Shown here piece after piece: positions 1 to 12,355 of a stretch of 64,000 nt of DNA. Location: contig MQVO02000001.1 in assembly GCA_001986395.2 (NCBI GenBank), positions 2,666,001 to 2,730,000 of the forward strand, given 5' to 3'. Origin of the DNA: Irpex lacteus. Its lineage: Eukaryota > Basidiomycota > Agaricomycetes > Polyporales > Irpicaceae. The notes below the pieces were generated by a model. It was not told the DNA's origin. It searched no databases and saw only the letters and a program-made list of their open reading frames with translations. The position numbers and the translations under genes were made by a program. How positions within the stretch are numbered: position 1 is the stretch's first letter; every line of letters starts with the position of its first letter.

Positions 1-1557
1 GATCGCCAGACCCGCGACAATCTTGACGAAGTCAATACAATCGTAGTTCCCATGCGAGAGCCAAGACCTTGAAAATCGTATGATCAACGGGAAGTAAGGG
101 GACGAGTCACCACCAGTTGGTGAGAAGGGAAGGAACGAGTCTTCCGGAATGCAGGGTGAGAGTGAGCACTCAAGGAAGCAAATCTAACCGTGGAAACACG
201 GGCGGGCTTTCTGTAGAAGGACGCTTGCAGTGACAAACGATGTCGATATTCGGGGTTGCCTGTACACACAATCGACATGACTCCAGGAGAGAGAACTCAT
301 GGTGATAAGGCCGTTGTAGTCATTATGAGCGCGGTGTAGTATCCCTGGGATTATGTCAGGATAGATGAGTGAACATATTCAGTCCGAGTCACATACCGCC
401 GTCCAAAGAGTCCGTAGGTGGAATGTATCAGGTGGTATAGTCTCTACCTTCCCATATGGGTCAAGGAATTGCTCTGTACAGAAGACTTCGACGCCAGGAA
501 ATGTCAAAGGGTCACTAAAGAGTAACGATTGAACAGGCGGCCCATTCCAACTCGGACACGCATCCTTATGACCGTCCGACCAGGACCGACCACTGGCACG
601 TAGCTCAGGCGGAGTCTGAGAACAGATCTGTCAGAATGATAGCTTCAACATATGCATGGCACTGTTATTACTTACAATAAAAACTATAATATTCACGCCG
701 CTACGTGAGTGTTTATTCAGCGGAGGTGAGAGTCCAAGTCAAGCGTCACTAGGCGCTAAGCGCTTACGTACCGAGCTGATTACGTAAACATACTGCGAGT
801 GGCCTTGCTCCGTCCCAACACGAAGACAAAGAGATATATGTATGGAAAATGCACAGGACACTATTGCCGTATGAATATAGATTTTCAGTCAGTTAAAAAT
901 AAGGAAGTGACTAAAAAGGCAATCGCGCGCGACTCAACGCCCGACCGGAAGGGCGCCAATCACCGCCATCATCGGTGCCGATAACGGTTGGCGCCCGAAT
1001 CGTACAAACATCAGCGAACGAATGAATGACTAGGGAAAGCATTCAAATACAAACTCAATGGAACTTGGAGGTGGTGCTTAGTTAATACTTTTACGTGATG
1101 CTGAGAAACCAATGAGAATGAGTGGTCTCACTCAAGAACGACATCGGCCCTCTGTAGGCAAGAGTATGAGGCCGCGACGTAGTAAGTATAATTCATTGAA
1201 ACTTGTACTGTTCGATAAGTTCTGGTCACTACAGCAGTGAAGAAGAAGCAAGTTCAAGCCATTCAAGTTCGCATTGTTTATTCAAGTACTTCAGTTCAAC
1301 GTTCAATGACCATCTATCGACAGATTCAGACACTCATGCACTCATTTATCCGAGTCCATCTAACTGTCCCACAGTTCATTCATTCATTCATTCAAGTATC
1401 ATTCCAGTCACATTCTACGTATAGCGTACAAAGTCAAGTCGGGTTACAAAAACTCCAGGGTCTGTAGTGCTAAACTTCTTTACTCTCCTTCCTTCCGCCC
1501 CTCACACTCCCACCCTTCGAAGGAGGCACGCTCTGACTCCTCCCCACGCCCACGGGT
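1..1557. other. Intergenic stretch, no gene recognised
   Basis: No open frame here has a recognisable domain, consistent splice sites or family resemblance. The only visible structure is a TTCA-rich stretch around 1240-1400, including four consecutive ATTC units near 1376-1395, a simple-sequence tract without coding meaning. The 3' untranslated region of the minus-strand aldo-keto reductase probably extends into the last few hundred bases. Confidence 0.5.
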
Positions 1558-3356
1558 TCAGTTCTTGGAGTGCGCGACGGCCGGAACAAGCGGCTGAGGG
1601 TCAAAGTGGGCAAACATAGACAGCAGGAAGGGGTATCCTTTTCCGTATTGGCCCTGTTAATAGTGTCATCGTTAGCGAATTTGTTACGTTCAGCATTTGA
1701 AGATGTTGGAGGGTGTTTCTCGTTCGAGTTGGGGTTGGGAGAGGTGTTGTTGGAGTGCAGTTTGCAGATGTGTGGAGGAGGGTGATGATGTATCTTCAGA
1801 GCACGTAGAAGCGCAGCGAGTCGAAGGGACGATTGTTGAGCAAAAGCGATATGTCGTCCAAAACACCACCCCAACCCCCAAAAACCACACTCCACAAAGA
1901 ACGAAAACGAAAGAAAGAGCGAAAGGAGACAAAAACTCACCATCAACCCCCCAGGGAACCCCACATCAAACGGCAACACATCCTCAATCGCCTTGATCTG
2001 TTCTTCCGAGAGGCTAATATCGAGCGCCTCGATGTTTGCTTGTAGGTGTTCGACTTTGCGGCCGCCGACGATGGGGAATGCGTAGGGTGATTTGTGCATT
2101 ACGTAGGCGATGGCCACTGCGAGCGACGAGTATCAGCAACAACATCATTGAGGTGAAAAGGAGAAGGAGGAAAGATGAATGAGAGAGAAAGAAACAAACC
2201 AGAAGTAATCCCCTTCGCCCCAACCTCCTTCGCGACCTCCTCCAGTTTCTTACACACCTTCCGCTCGTCCTCAGACCGCTCCCACGAGCCGGTCCACTGA
2301 CGGCCCTTCTCGCCGGTTTGGCGACGCGCTTCTTCTTCGGCGTCGGTGCGGATGTGGCCGGCGGCGAGGACGTTCCAGAGGGTTAGGGCGAGGCCTGGTG
2401 AGGGGAGGGGGTGGGGTGGGGGGTGTTAGTGAGTTGAAAAGTGGAGGGAAGGAGGGGAGAGAAGGGGAGGGGAGAGGAGAGGAGAGGAAGAGGAGAGGAG
2501 GGGAGAGGGGAGAGGAGAGCTCACCTTCGTGTCTGCACATGGGGAGAATCTCGCGCTCTATGTCGCGCTGGACGACGGAGTAGGCGGCTTGGTAGACGAC
2601 GAAGGGCGTCTTGCCGTTGTAGCGTGCGTACTCGTTCGCTTTGACGACCCACCATGCGGGGGTGTCGGACACGCCCTGAACATTTCGGATTCTTTGTCAG
2701 CATTGGACAATTTCATGAAGGATACAAACAGCAACTCACGAGATAAAGCACCTTCCCACTCTGCACCAACAAATGCAGCCCATCCATAACCTCCTCCACA
2801 CTAGAATGCAAATCCCAATAATGCACATAAAACACATCCACATAGTCCGTCTTGAGATGCTTGAGCGACTTCTCGAGGGACGTGCGCATGTTCTTGATGT
2901 TGTTCCCGAGGTAGTTCTCTTGGTGCGTGACGCCGGGTTCGCCGCGGTAGGTGGTGTTGGTGTATTTGGTGGAGATTATGACTTGGTCGCGGTTCTTGCG
3001 GGCGAGCATCCATTCGCCGATTGTTTGCTCGGAGGAGCCGTCTTGGCTGTAAAGCAAATCACACACGCATTCGAGCATTCGAGTTAGTATGGGCGAGGTA
3101 CGATGGTAATTAGGATTAGGAGCACGTACTAGTTGTTGGCAGTATCAATAAAGTTACCGCCAGCCTCGTAGTAGGCGTCGAGGAGCTTGAAGCTGCTCGA
3201 CTTGTCCATAGCACCGAAGCCATAGTCGGCCCACTTGTCGCCGATGGACATGCCTCCGAGAACGAGGGGGGAGACATGGATGGCTGCGCGGGGAGCGAAT
3301 TGGCGGTAGCGGCCGAGCTTGGTGGGCGGGGGCGGGGGTGGTGTGAAGAGGGACAT
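1558..3356 (-). CDS. Aldo-keto reductase, aryl-alcohol dehydrogenase type
   Basis: NADPH-dependent cytosolic oxidoreductase of the aldo-keto reductase superfamily, closest in look to fungal aryl-alcohol dehydrogenases that interconvert aromatic aldehydes and alcohols. Six exons can be joined. The first (3130-3356) starts at the only good ATG and ends in a codon split with the second exon (from 3046), giving the Asp (about residue 71) and Tyr (about 76) of the catalytic tetrad in FIDTANNYQDG. The Lys follows in VIISTKYT and the His in FYVHYWD. GVSDTPAW and the NADP-binding PIVGGRKVEHL block follow. The last exon (1558-1653) is reached through a roughly 290-bp intron (1654-1940), long for this locus, and ends in HSKN. 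All joins are GT-AG and keep the frame. Family assignment is secure. The substrate is unknown; aryl alcohols are inferred from family resemblance. Confidence 0.9.
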
Positions 3357-5658
3357 GGCTACTAAGTTTGTTGGCTAGATGGTAATGGGTGGTATGGGGC
3401 GGATGAGTTGAAGGGTTGAGAGCTGGGAAGGAGTTATATGTAGTGCACATCGTGTACGGTCACGGCGTATACGTAGGATCCTGGTGAGAAGCCACGACCT
3501 TCAATGTCATGAATCAAGAAGCCCAACCCAACATTCAATAACGCACGATTACAGTATCAACTCACCCCAATTACACAGACAGTCGATATCTGATCAGGGC
3601 GACTCGCCCATCTCATCTCCCAGTGCAAAGCGTGATCAATACCGGTCCGTCGGCATTCCCACCCACAAACCTGTCAAAAGAGGAAGCTCTGCTTCCTATT
3701 GGCTGATGCACGCGCGTCTGGGCTGGCCACCTGTCCTGCGGTGGTTCTTCTTTTGTAGCGCTCGGTTCTTCGAAAGACGCTGCCTGCCGAAGATGTATGA
3801 CCTTGGAGGACAGCTTTGGCCATGCGTAGGTAGATGCCGATTCGTCGGAGCTCGCCCACTGTCTATTCAAGAAGCAAGAGGGTATGTGCGAGCGGAGTCG
3901 GTGTATATCACTTCGGGCAACTATTATGCAGTGAACTTCATAATTTCCGGGCGGCGACGCGGAGACCTTGAGAGGCGGCTGGAAATTCTCAAAACATAGA
4001 TATCGTATGGCAGGATACTAGGCTTGGAAGAGTGAGCACCTAGGCGATCGAAGGTCAGGAATCTCACTAAGTCCATGTACGTGCAGATCAAATCAACCAA
4101 AACATACCTCCCTAAGTTTCTCAACATGAAGGAGAAGACGAGCGCATCCTCAACACCTCCTTGCTGCGTCGGCCTCGCCCCCTCCCCACCCCCCGCAAGC
4201 ACTCCAACTCCGACTTGCAGCTTCAGGCTGTAGCTGTTCGATCACCCGCATTCTCGGGCATTGCTCAATGGCATATCAAGGCCATGGTGGGTTCTTGCAA
4301 TTGAGATAGCCAAAGACGCCTCCGAGTCTTTGGCAGGACGGCATATCCGTCAAGTCAAGGTTTCGGATCTGTTGGCATCTTGGGTGTGGCGAAGAAGAAG
4401 CAGGAGGTGAGTGGAGGCGCTCGTGATTGTGGTGTGAGGCGCCGGGTGTGAGCCTCAGGCTGATCATGAGCTTCAAGTTGGATTTGACCGTGACGGTGAT
4501 GATTCGTGGCCAGTACAATAGGTTTACGGTAAGTGAGATTTGACAATACCTAGATGCAGGTACAGCTCAATATTCTCCAGCGAGCAGCCATTACCCAGCA
4601 ATCCCCGACGTCGACTTACTTTCAAGCTAACACACGAGCGTTCCGCGGCCTCCGGGACATATGCATATCACACATAACTCAAGGTACACAGGTACACCAC
4701 CTGCTGTATTATGGAACATTGTACAAACACAATGAGACGTGCTTCGCCGTGGTGCGTGATCATACGCATACCAATGATTACCGTCAGATCGTGAGTTCTG
4801 TCACTGTCACTTACAAAACTGTCAGGACTCAAGACCTCACTTAGGCTCACATCCTCGGACGTCCAGCAAGAACGATGGCTAAACGTCGCAGCCAATGCGT
4901 ACTTCCATTTCTTCGTATCATGACATAGGAGGAATAGCATTTTAGCTTAGCCTGAACTCCTTCCTATACATGAACGTTTCGCGGCCGGATAACTGCCAAA
5001 CATACAGCACACGAGACAAAAGTACTGAGTCCGAGGATTCCAGCATGTCAATGTCAAGGTACATAGGCTCATTGTACATCAGTACTACAGGAGAGTCTGC
5101 AGTGATTACCGTCAAGTCGTAAGTTCTGTCACTTTTTCTGTCAAAACGTCACATAATCTTACTACTACACCGTGCTCATGATCAAGCATGTAATGGTCAA
5201 CGTATGCTGCCAGGCCCTTGCCTTCAAATTGACATAGCATAGTAAGAACTATAGCTCAGCACTAGTTCTCAGCTTTGCCTGATCGAAGCTAGACCGACTG
5301 CCGAACGCCAGTTCACTCTTAGAACATTACGCGATTGTGAGTCCAGAAAATCGAAGGGAATATCGATGTCGCCAAAGCTCAGTGGTGACCACTGCGCGTC
5401 GACCTCTACGAAGTGATGACATACCTATAGTTAGGATCAAGGCGATAAGTGTTGGACGAGATGCACCTAGTCGATATTGTATAGCACACCTAGCAGAATA
5501 GGGTTGGTAGTCCATATGGCTTAAAATATACGATATTCACTAGACGGTAGGATTCAGAGTCCAGTTTTCAATGTTCAACGTCCAATATTCAACGTGCATA
5601 CACACATTCTGTTTCGTACATCGTTTTTAACCTCCTCATTCCCTCCCAATCCACTAAT
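3357..5658. other. Intergenic stretch with a degenerate direct repeat
   Basis: About 2.3 kb between the two aldo-keto reductases. The bases next to 3356 must hold the promoter of the first reductase. Several open frames of 60-170 codons exist (for example 3484-3999) but none shows a domain or plausible splice structure. A 31-base direct repeat at 4775-4805 and 5103-5133 (28 of 31 identical, core GTTCTGTCACT) suggests an old local duplication or a relic of a repeat family. Confidence 0.4.
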
Positions 5659-7286
5659 TTACTTCTCAAAAGGCCACCCCTCATCAAAAAGATCATACCC
5701 CAACCCAAGTGCCTTACTAGGGTTAACAGTCCTCTTCGGCGGGTGCGACGCTGCGTCCTTTTCGAGCTTGTCGAAGAGGTCTTGCGGGAGTTCGTATACT
5801 GCATGATAGAAAGTAAAAGTAACGTGTGAGTGAGTTAAATGAGAGGAGGGGAGAATGGGGAAAGGAGAATGAGGGGAGGGAGAGGAGAGAGAGGACGTAC
5901 TTTGCAGGTTCTCCTCGATACGCGACGGTGTAACGCTCTTCGGCAGAATCACAGTCTACCACACCACAAAAAATTCAGCTTCCATCCCTCCATCCCAAGA
6001 AACACAAACACTCACCCCCCTCTGCGCCAACCACGACAAAATAACCTGCGCCGGACTAATCCCCACCTCCCTCGCAATACTGACAACCTCAGGCACCTTC
6101 AACGACTCCCCCACCTGTCCATCGCCACCCAGTGGGCTATACGCCTCGAGGAGCAGGTTGTGCGACTTGGCGTAGGAGAGGAGCTCGGGCTGCGGGTTCC
6201 AGTAGGAGAGCTCGACTTGGTTGATGGCGGGGGTGTGCTTTAGGGGGTTGGAGGTTAGGTTTTTGTGCCGGGCTATGTTGAAGCTGTCGAGGAACAAGGG
6301 AGGGGGTGTTAGCTGAGGATGGAGATGGGAAGGGGAGAGGGGGGAGGGAGAAGGGAGGAGGAGGGGAGGAGAGACGCACTTGCTGATGCCGATGTTTCTG
6401 ACTTTGCCTTTGTCGACGAGTTTCTCGAGGGCTTGCCAGGTTGGGTAGACGTTCTCTGTGAGGTCGTGGTCCAGCTCGCGAGTGCCTTTCTTCAACGCGA
6501 TAGGCCTACATGTCATACGTTATATTATTAGCATACATTGTGCGAGTTCTGGGAGATGGGAGATGGGAGATGGGAGATGGGAGGGATGCGTACCAGTGGA
6601 TGAGGTAGAGGTCGAGGTAGTCTGTGCCGAGCTTCTGGAGGGACTCGTCCAGGGCGGGTTCGACGTCCTCGGGGGCGTGGAATTCATTCCAAAGCTGCAT
6701 ACAGGTTAAGTAAGTCATTTGGTTCATTAAGGGATACGTGAATTCAATACAGTACTTACCTTGGACGTGATCCACAAGTCCTTCCTGGAGACACCGCTCT
6801 CCTTGATAGCCTGTCCAACCTCAGCTTCGTTCCCGTAGATGTAAGCACCGTCGATGTGTCTGTACCCGCTCTTCAAAGCGTGCTTCACCGCTGTACCGAC
6901 TTCGCCTTTGCCTGCTTTCCACACACCTAGCGTTCCGCGTCAATTCACCATAATCATAACCATCGTGTCATATAGATAAGCGTACCTAGAGCGACGCTGG
7001 GGATCTTGTCACCACTAGGCAGCACATAGTGAGTGGGAAGAGCCTTCAACGAGACGTTCCTCATCCCTCCACATCCCCGCACGCCGCTGTGGAGGAACCC
7101 AAACGACGAGCGGGTGAACGTGCGCAGGCCTTGTACGGCGATAACCATGAGTGCAACGACAGCGAGGACTCGGAAGAGGACAGTTTTGTAAAAGATTGTA
7201 CGACTCTTTGAAGATTCGGGGACGGGTTTGTCGGAGGTGGGGAGGAGGGTGTACGCGCTGGATGGGCGGGATGGTATGGGGGCCAT
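5659..7286 (-). CDS. Membrane-anchored aldo-keto reductase
   Basis: Aldo-keto reductase of the xylose/glycerol/2,5-diketogluconate reductase type, different from its neighbour at 1558-3356. Seven exons join in frame. After the start ATG come a polar stretch of about 30 residues and a hydrophobic segment (about residues 31-50, within [15 protein letters not shown]), then a basic stretch. This predicts a type II signal anchor, unusual for a normally cytosolic family. The catalytic tetrad is visible: Asp and Tyr in [12 protein letters not shown], Lys in DLWITSK, His in LYLIHW. The (NADP)-binding region contains [15 protein letters not shown] and a C-terminal PQDLFDKL block, ending in WPFEK at the stop. 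The exon carrying VILPKS follows a GTAG acceptor at about 5956. Substrate unknown. The anchor suggests ER or vesicle-membrane association, where P450s also sit, but that link is inference. Confidence 0.88.
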
Positions 7287-9074
7287 CGTCCACTAAAGAA
7301 TTCAAGGCTCCTCGCTGTGATGCTTAGTGAGCTGTGAGAAACTGGCGACTTCCAGGGACAGTTGGTTGCGCAATCTATGAGGGCAGACGGCGGGGGATGA
7401 GGTAATTACCCTTCGCGGGCCGTGGTGCCGAGGAGATAGGCGTGAGGGCAGGCTAAGCTCGACGTTGTCGCTCACGGTGACGGCCAGTGCGTGCTCGATG
7501 TGTAGTGCGACGTTGGCAGAGACTGGTTTGTTGTACTGCTGTGGTATGAGAAAAATAAATGTAAGTCGAATGTAGTAGCTGCTCTGTAAGATCTGACTGA
7601 TAAGCTATTGAGACAGATGATCACCTCTTGAGCTTTGCATGCAGAGCAGGTCTATGGGCTACGACGCACTTGTATCGTGCGTCGTGATACATAGACCGAG
7701 CTTGACATGCAAACTGAGGCTTTGGCTTCAACGGGGAATGCAGTCAGCAGAGTAAATCAACCCATTTCATACACTAACTCGCCCGACGAACGAATCTCAA
7801 CGGCCTCTTAACAACTCCCTCTGACACTTCCTTCCTTCCTGACACCTCTCCAGTCTCTAGACCCTCCACTCCTTCAGCTTCCGACCCTCAAATCATATCA
7901 TTGAATTGTGAGCATCTGCTCGCTTTACTGACCAACAATCCCTGAAGCTCAAGGGCGCCAATTTCCAAACATCCGTTTGACGATGGGACCCGCGCAAAAC
8001 ACGACTGTATGTAACCGCACCACAATCGGTATCATCGGTGTTGTACAGCATGCGACTAATGGAGATTTTGTAGCAGGGCTGTCAAGGAGCGCGTATCTTC
8101 GGCTGAAGATATATTGCATGGTTGGCGTCGGGGCGATGCAAAGAGGAGGGTACCCGCGCTGTTTGAATTCGAACAAATCCCAGGTTATCCGACAGGATTT
8201 CTCCATTGACTACAGTGGGGCGAGAGCCTACACTATCATGATTGACAACTTCTTTCTGTCCGTGTCCGTACGTACATACCGCCGTCGCAAATTCACAAAC
8301 GTATGGGCTGACACAAATCCCGATGATTCCTTCACCCATTCACTTCTACTGTACTGAGTGAGCTTCTTCAGGAATCTATAGGCTGTGCCTGTACGGTTGG
8401 AGAGCTGTCCAGATGACGAATAAACAACGCAGAAGTCAGCTTCTTCAAGCCTTCAGAAAACGTTCTCCTAATCAGCTTCGAAATAGAATTTCGAATGCAA
8501 AGTGGTATCGTACCACTCATACCTCCAGTCGTGCGTCTACTGCACTTTCCAGTCAAAGCATAACCACCTATCAAGCGTACGTACTTATCCTGAGTCTTCG
8601 GGCCTAGCTGCCGCCAGATTACTACACGACCAATGACAGACAAAGTTCAAGTTCGTCCGAAACGACTTCCCAAAACAACCGCTTCGAAGGGCTATCAACA
8701 CACGCCTTTGCATTTCATCCAAGGTCTGCTTCAAGTTATTTGATTTGATTTGACTGTGCTCTGATCTCAGCCGTCCCTGCATATCTCGTCAACGCGTCCA
8801 TCAGCCCGACCCGCAAACACGGAGTAAACCACCATCGCTCGATTCGCTATCATCAGCCCGACAATTATCAATTATTAGTCGCGCAACCATGGACGCGCTC
8901 GTCTCATCCCATTTCTCCAGCCGAGGAACAGGGACACGACAAGACTAGTTCAAGCGGTTCTCGTTGGTATAGGTCTCCCATTTTGACTTCCCATCACTCC
9001 TCCTCTCCTCCCTCCTTCCCTCTTCCATCCATCATCTTCCTTCCCAGTGACCGTGAACCCAAAGCTCACCGAAG
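7287..9074. other. Divergent promoter region between reductase and P450
   Basis: About 1.8 kb separating two divergently transcribed genes (aldo-keto reductase leftward, P450 rightward). No coding region recognised. The last 80 bases before the P450 start are pyrimidine rich (9000-9045), as is common in fungal core promoters. Open frames around 7949-8357 have no recognisable content. Confidence 0.4.
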
Positions 9075-11180
9075 ATGAGCACCACCGAAACCCTCACCTC
9101 CTACATCCCACAAATCCCAGCGCCGCTCGCAGTAGCCCTGTGCGCCCTCCCCGTCGTCTACGCCTACTCGAGCTCGCGATCCAAGAAGTCCCAGGCGTTG
9201 CCTCCTGGTCCGAAGCCGCTTCCTTTGATTGGGAATGTGCTGGATGTGCCGAGGGAGGCTGCGTGGAAGGTGTTCCAGGAGTGGGGGCACCAGTATGGTA
9301 TGTACTCTTTTGTAGAAGTGGTAGTATGGATGGATGGAGCTGACGGTGTGCGGTTGTAGGCGATATGATATTCTTGCATACGTTGGGCAAGCCGATGCTC
9401 ATTGTGAACTCGGCGGATATTGCGTTCGACTTGTTGGACAAGCGGAGTGGTCTGTACTCGTATAGACCGCAATTCGCCATGGCGAATGAGGTGTAAGTCT
9501 CCCCTTTTCCTTCTCGCTCCTCTTATTCCTGATTCTTACTTCGAATTCTCCTCTCTTTTTACAGTATCGGATGGGTATGTCCTCCGTGAAAGGAAGTTAG
9601 ACGTGAAAGTGGAATGCTGACTTGACTTGACCGTACATGTAGAAATTCTCCTTGACGAGCATGGACTACAGCGAAAAGTCTAAGCGCCAGCGCAAGTACA
9701 TGGCGTCCTACTTCGCCAAGGCTCGTCTGCCAGACTACTACCCCGTTCAAGTGCGCGAGGCGCACCAAATGCTGAACGACCTCCTCGACGATCCCGCTGA
9801 TTACAGAGGTGCCATTCGTCGGTACGCTATCTTCCAGCTTAGTATGAAATAAATGGACCACTTACATGTATGGATTTCTGCAGTGCTGCAGCGGGTATCA
9901 CGATGATGATCACCTACGGCCACAAAGTCAAATCCAAAGACGACGAGTTCATCGCCATCGCCGACAAGGGCGTGGCCACTATCGAAGCTGCTGGTGCCGT
10001 CGGCGCGCATATCGTCGACTTCGTACCCTGGTTGCGCTTTGTGCCCGACTGGGTGCCCGGTCTTGGGACTATTAAGAAGCTCCCGCCTGGTACGAGGGAG
10101 AACTTGCAGGCGTTCTTGAGGATTCCGTTTGAGGGTGTTAAGAAGAGGATGGCTGCGGGAACTGCTGCTCCCTGCTATGTTACGAAGCTCCTCGAGCAGA
10201 CAAAGGGACAGGACGACGAGGGTGTCATTGGAACTGCTGCTCTCGTTTACTCTGGTGGTATGGACACTGTAAGCCTTCCCTTTTCCACAACACTCATCTT
10301 CACGAATTACAAGCTCATGCATATGATAAACAGACCATGTCGGCGATCTTCACCGCATTTACGCTCATCGTCGCCAACCCGCTCATCCAAGCTCGCATCC
10401 AAGCCGAGTTCGACCTCACCGTAGGCAAAGACAGACTCCCCGACTTCACCGATCGTCCTCGTCTGCCTTACCTCAACTGTGTGATTACCGAGGCTCTGCG
10501 ATGGGGTGCCTCGACGCCCGTCGGTGTCCCGCACAGGACCTCACAAGATGATGTTTACAAGGGCTACCTGATTCCCAAGGACACCACCATCCTTGCTAAC
10601 CAATAGTGCGTGCTCTCTATTGCATGGATGATGTGTTGGGTCGAAATTGACATTATGATGGGGCGGTTTAGTGCGATGTTGCACGATGAACGTGTTTACC
10701 CCGAGCCAGCACGCTTCAACCCGGATCGGTTCCTCGAAGGTGAGGGGCGCACGCCTCAGCAAGACCCTAGGGATATCGCATTCGGCTTTGGTCGGAGGTA
10801 CGTTGCTCTCTTGCCCTTGTCCGTTCTCTCTCTTTTACTGACTCACGTCTCGTATTTCTTTCTGATAGAATCTGCCCGGGAAAGGACATCGCGGAGAACA
10901 CGATGTGGATCGTAATCGCGTCCATCTTCTACGCGTTCAAGATCACCCCTGAGCTCGACAACGAGGGCAACCCGCTCCCTGTTGACCTCGAGTACGAGGA
11001 GTTCAGTGTCAGGTACGTGTCGTTCTTTCCTTTTCACGATTTATTGTTGTTTTGCTTTTGTGAGTTTAGTGCTGATGTGCTTTCTCCTTCATCTGTAGGC
11101 ACCCCAAGCCGTTCAAGACCATCATCAAACCACGACACGAGTCGACTGTCGACCTCATCCGCGCAGTGCACGAGGCATAA
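9075..11180 (+). CDS. Cytochrome P450 monooxygenase, nine exons
   Basis: Full-length microsomal haem-thiolate monooxygenase needing a P450 reductase partner. The start ATG at 9075 precedes an N-terminal hydrophobic segment (residues about 16-33) and a proline hinge LPPGPKPLPLIGN. The I-helix oxygen-activating motif is SGGMDT, the K-helix ExxR is EALRW, the PERF-like motif is FNPDRF, and the haem loop FGFGRRICPG is split by an intron between Arg and Ile. The Cys in ICPG is the haem ligand. Exon 3 is only 10 bases (9565-9574), coding for the last base of Val plus Ile-Gly-Trp. The protein ends in AVHEA at the TAA at 11178. Exon structure and sequence differ clearly from the other six P450s in the window, so it belongs to another family. 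Of OrdA-like fungal P450 general type; substrate unknown. Confidence 0.93.
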
Positions 11181-12355
11181 ACTGCCAATTGTCTACGCAA
11201 GTGGCACTGCTATCCGGATTGTACTAACTTATTATCCGTGATGCATTCAAGATCAACTGGGCGCTTTACGCGTGCTTTTTGATGGCGGTGGTTAGCTACT
11301 TATTCGTGGTGCCTAGGTCATGGCGGGGATGAGTAGATCTTGTCGACTGAATAGACTATTCGTACAGGGCTGGTGTTCTTTCATTGATGCTCGGAGATGA
11401 TGGGTTGCTTTGGAATCTTTATTTGACATGCTGTGTCGTATGTATTTCGAGCAATGGATTGGTTCTCGATTCCGCGATATGTGGCCTGCCTGCCGGATTA
11501 ACTTGAATGTAAGGGTCTGTAAGGGTTGCGATTGATGATGACAGGCCATCGTTCCACATCATATCCGAGTACGACTATAGGCTATAGCAGTCAGGGTACA
11601 CTGCTCAAAGACAGTTGCAATGACGCAAGCTAATTGAACATACTCAGGCTGAGGATTACAGTAAAATACAGCTGGTGACTTTCAGCTAATACCGCCACAA
11701 AGCGCCTTAGTACCAAATCTAGCAGAGTCGCCGTTTGCCGCGCAAGACGCTAAAAGCAATCTCCAAGCTGCAACACTAACCACCACGTCCGATGGCGTCG
11801 GTAGTGTACCACGGTAAGTTACATCCAACATCATCGCAAGTTATCCAAATCCGTGCTCTGGGTCCAAATATGTTTTGGTTCCACGCCCAAGATCGCACGC
11901 AGCACGCAACGAGGCTACTGCTAGCAACCTTTTGCCGCTGAGATAGTCGGTGGGACCGAGGTAAAGTTCGCGGTTGTGATTGTCTCAACAAGAATCAGTG
12001 TTATTGAATCGTACGACTGATAGGCCCAAATGCCGCTGCCGTCTTGGAGAACAGTCCATGGCGGTGTCCCGACCCTCTGCCTACGTACCCATCAAATCCG
12101 TCCCTTCCTCGGTACGATATCATCCACTTGGAATTTCAGATCCTACATTGAGCACCGTGCGCCTTTGCAGTATTTTATCAAACTATGGACTTGTCATTAG
12201 GCCGAATCAGAGCGAGAGACAGTCGGACCACCTGTCATCAAGACCGCTGAATAGTGTAGGCAGATCGCCCTGAACTGCAAGTCCCCGCCCTCACCCTCTC
12301 TCTCATACGACCGTTCATTTGAGAAGAGCCCTCGTGTTTGCGCTCGACCACAAGG
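11181..12355. other. Intergenic stretch between two P450 genes
   Basis: Holds the 3' end of the preceding P450 transcript and the promoter of the next one. No additional gene, RNA gene or repeat recognised. Confidence 0.4.

Noticed and set aside
1370..1400. CRISPR-like or regulatory short repeats (ATTC units)
   Set aside because: A simple microsatellite of four units; no spacers, and the genome is eukaryotic.
1470..2117. Long minus-strand frame over the end of the first aldo-keto reductase
   Set aside because: Only its N-terminal part (AIAYVMHKSPYAFPIVGG) is real; it then reads through the last intron. Splicing at 1941/1653 gives the true C-terminus.
3484..3999. 171-codon plus-strand open frame
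   Set aside because: No domain, no family resemblance, unbiased composition; likely chance in a GC-balanced intergenic region.
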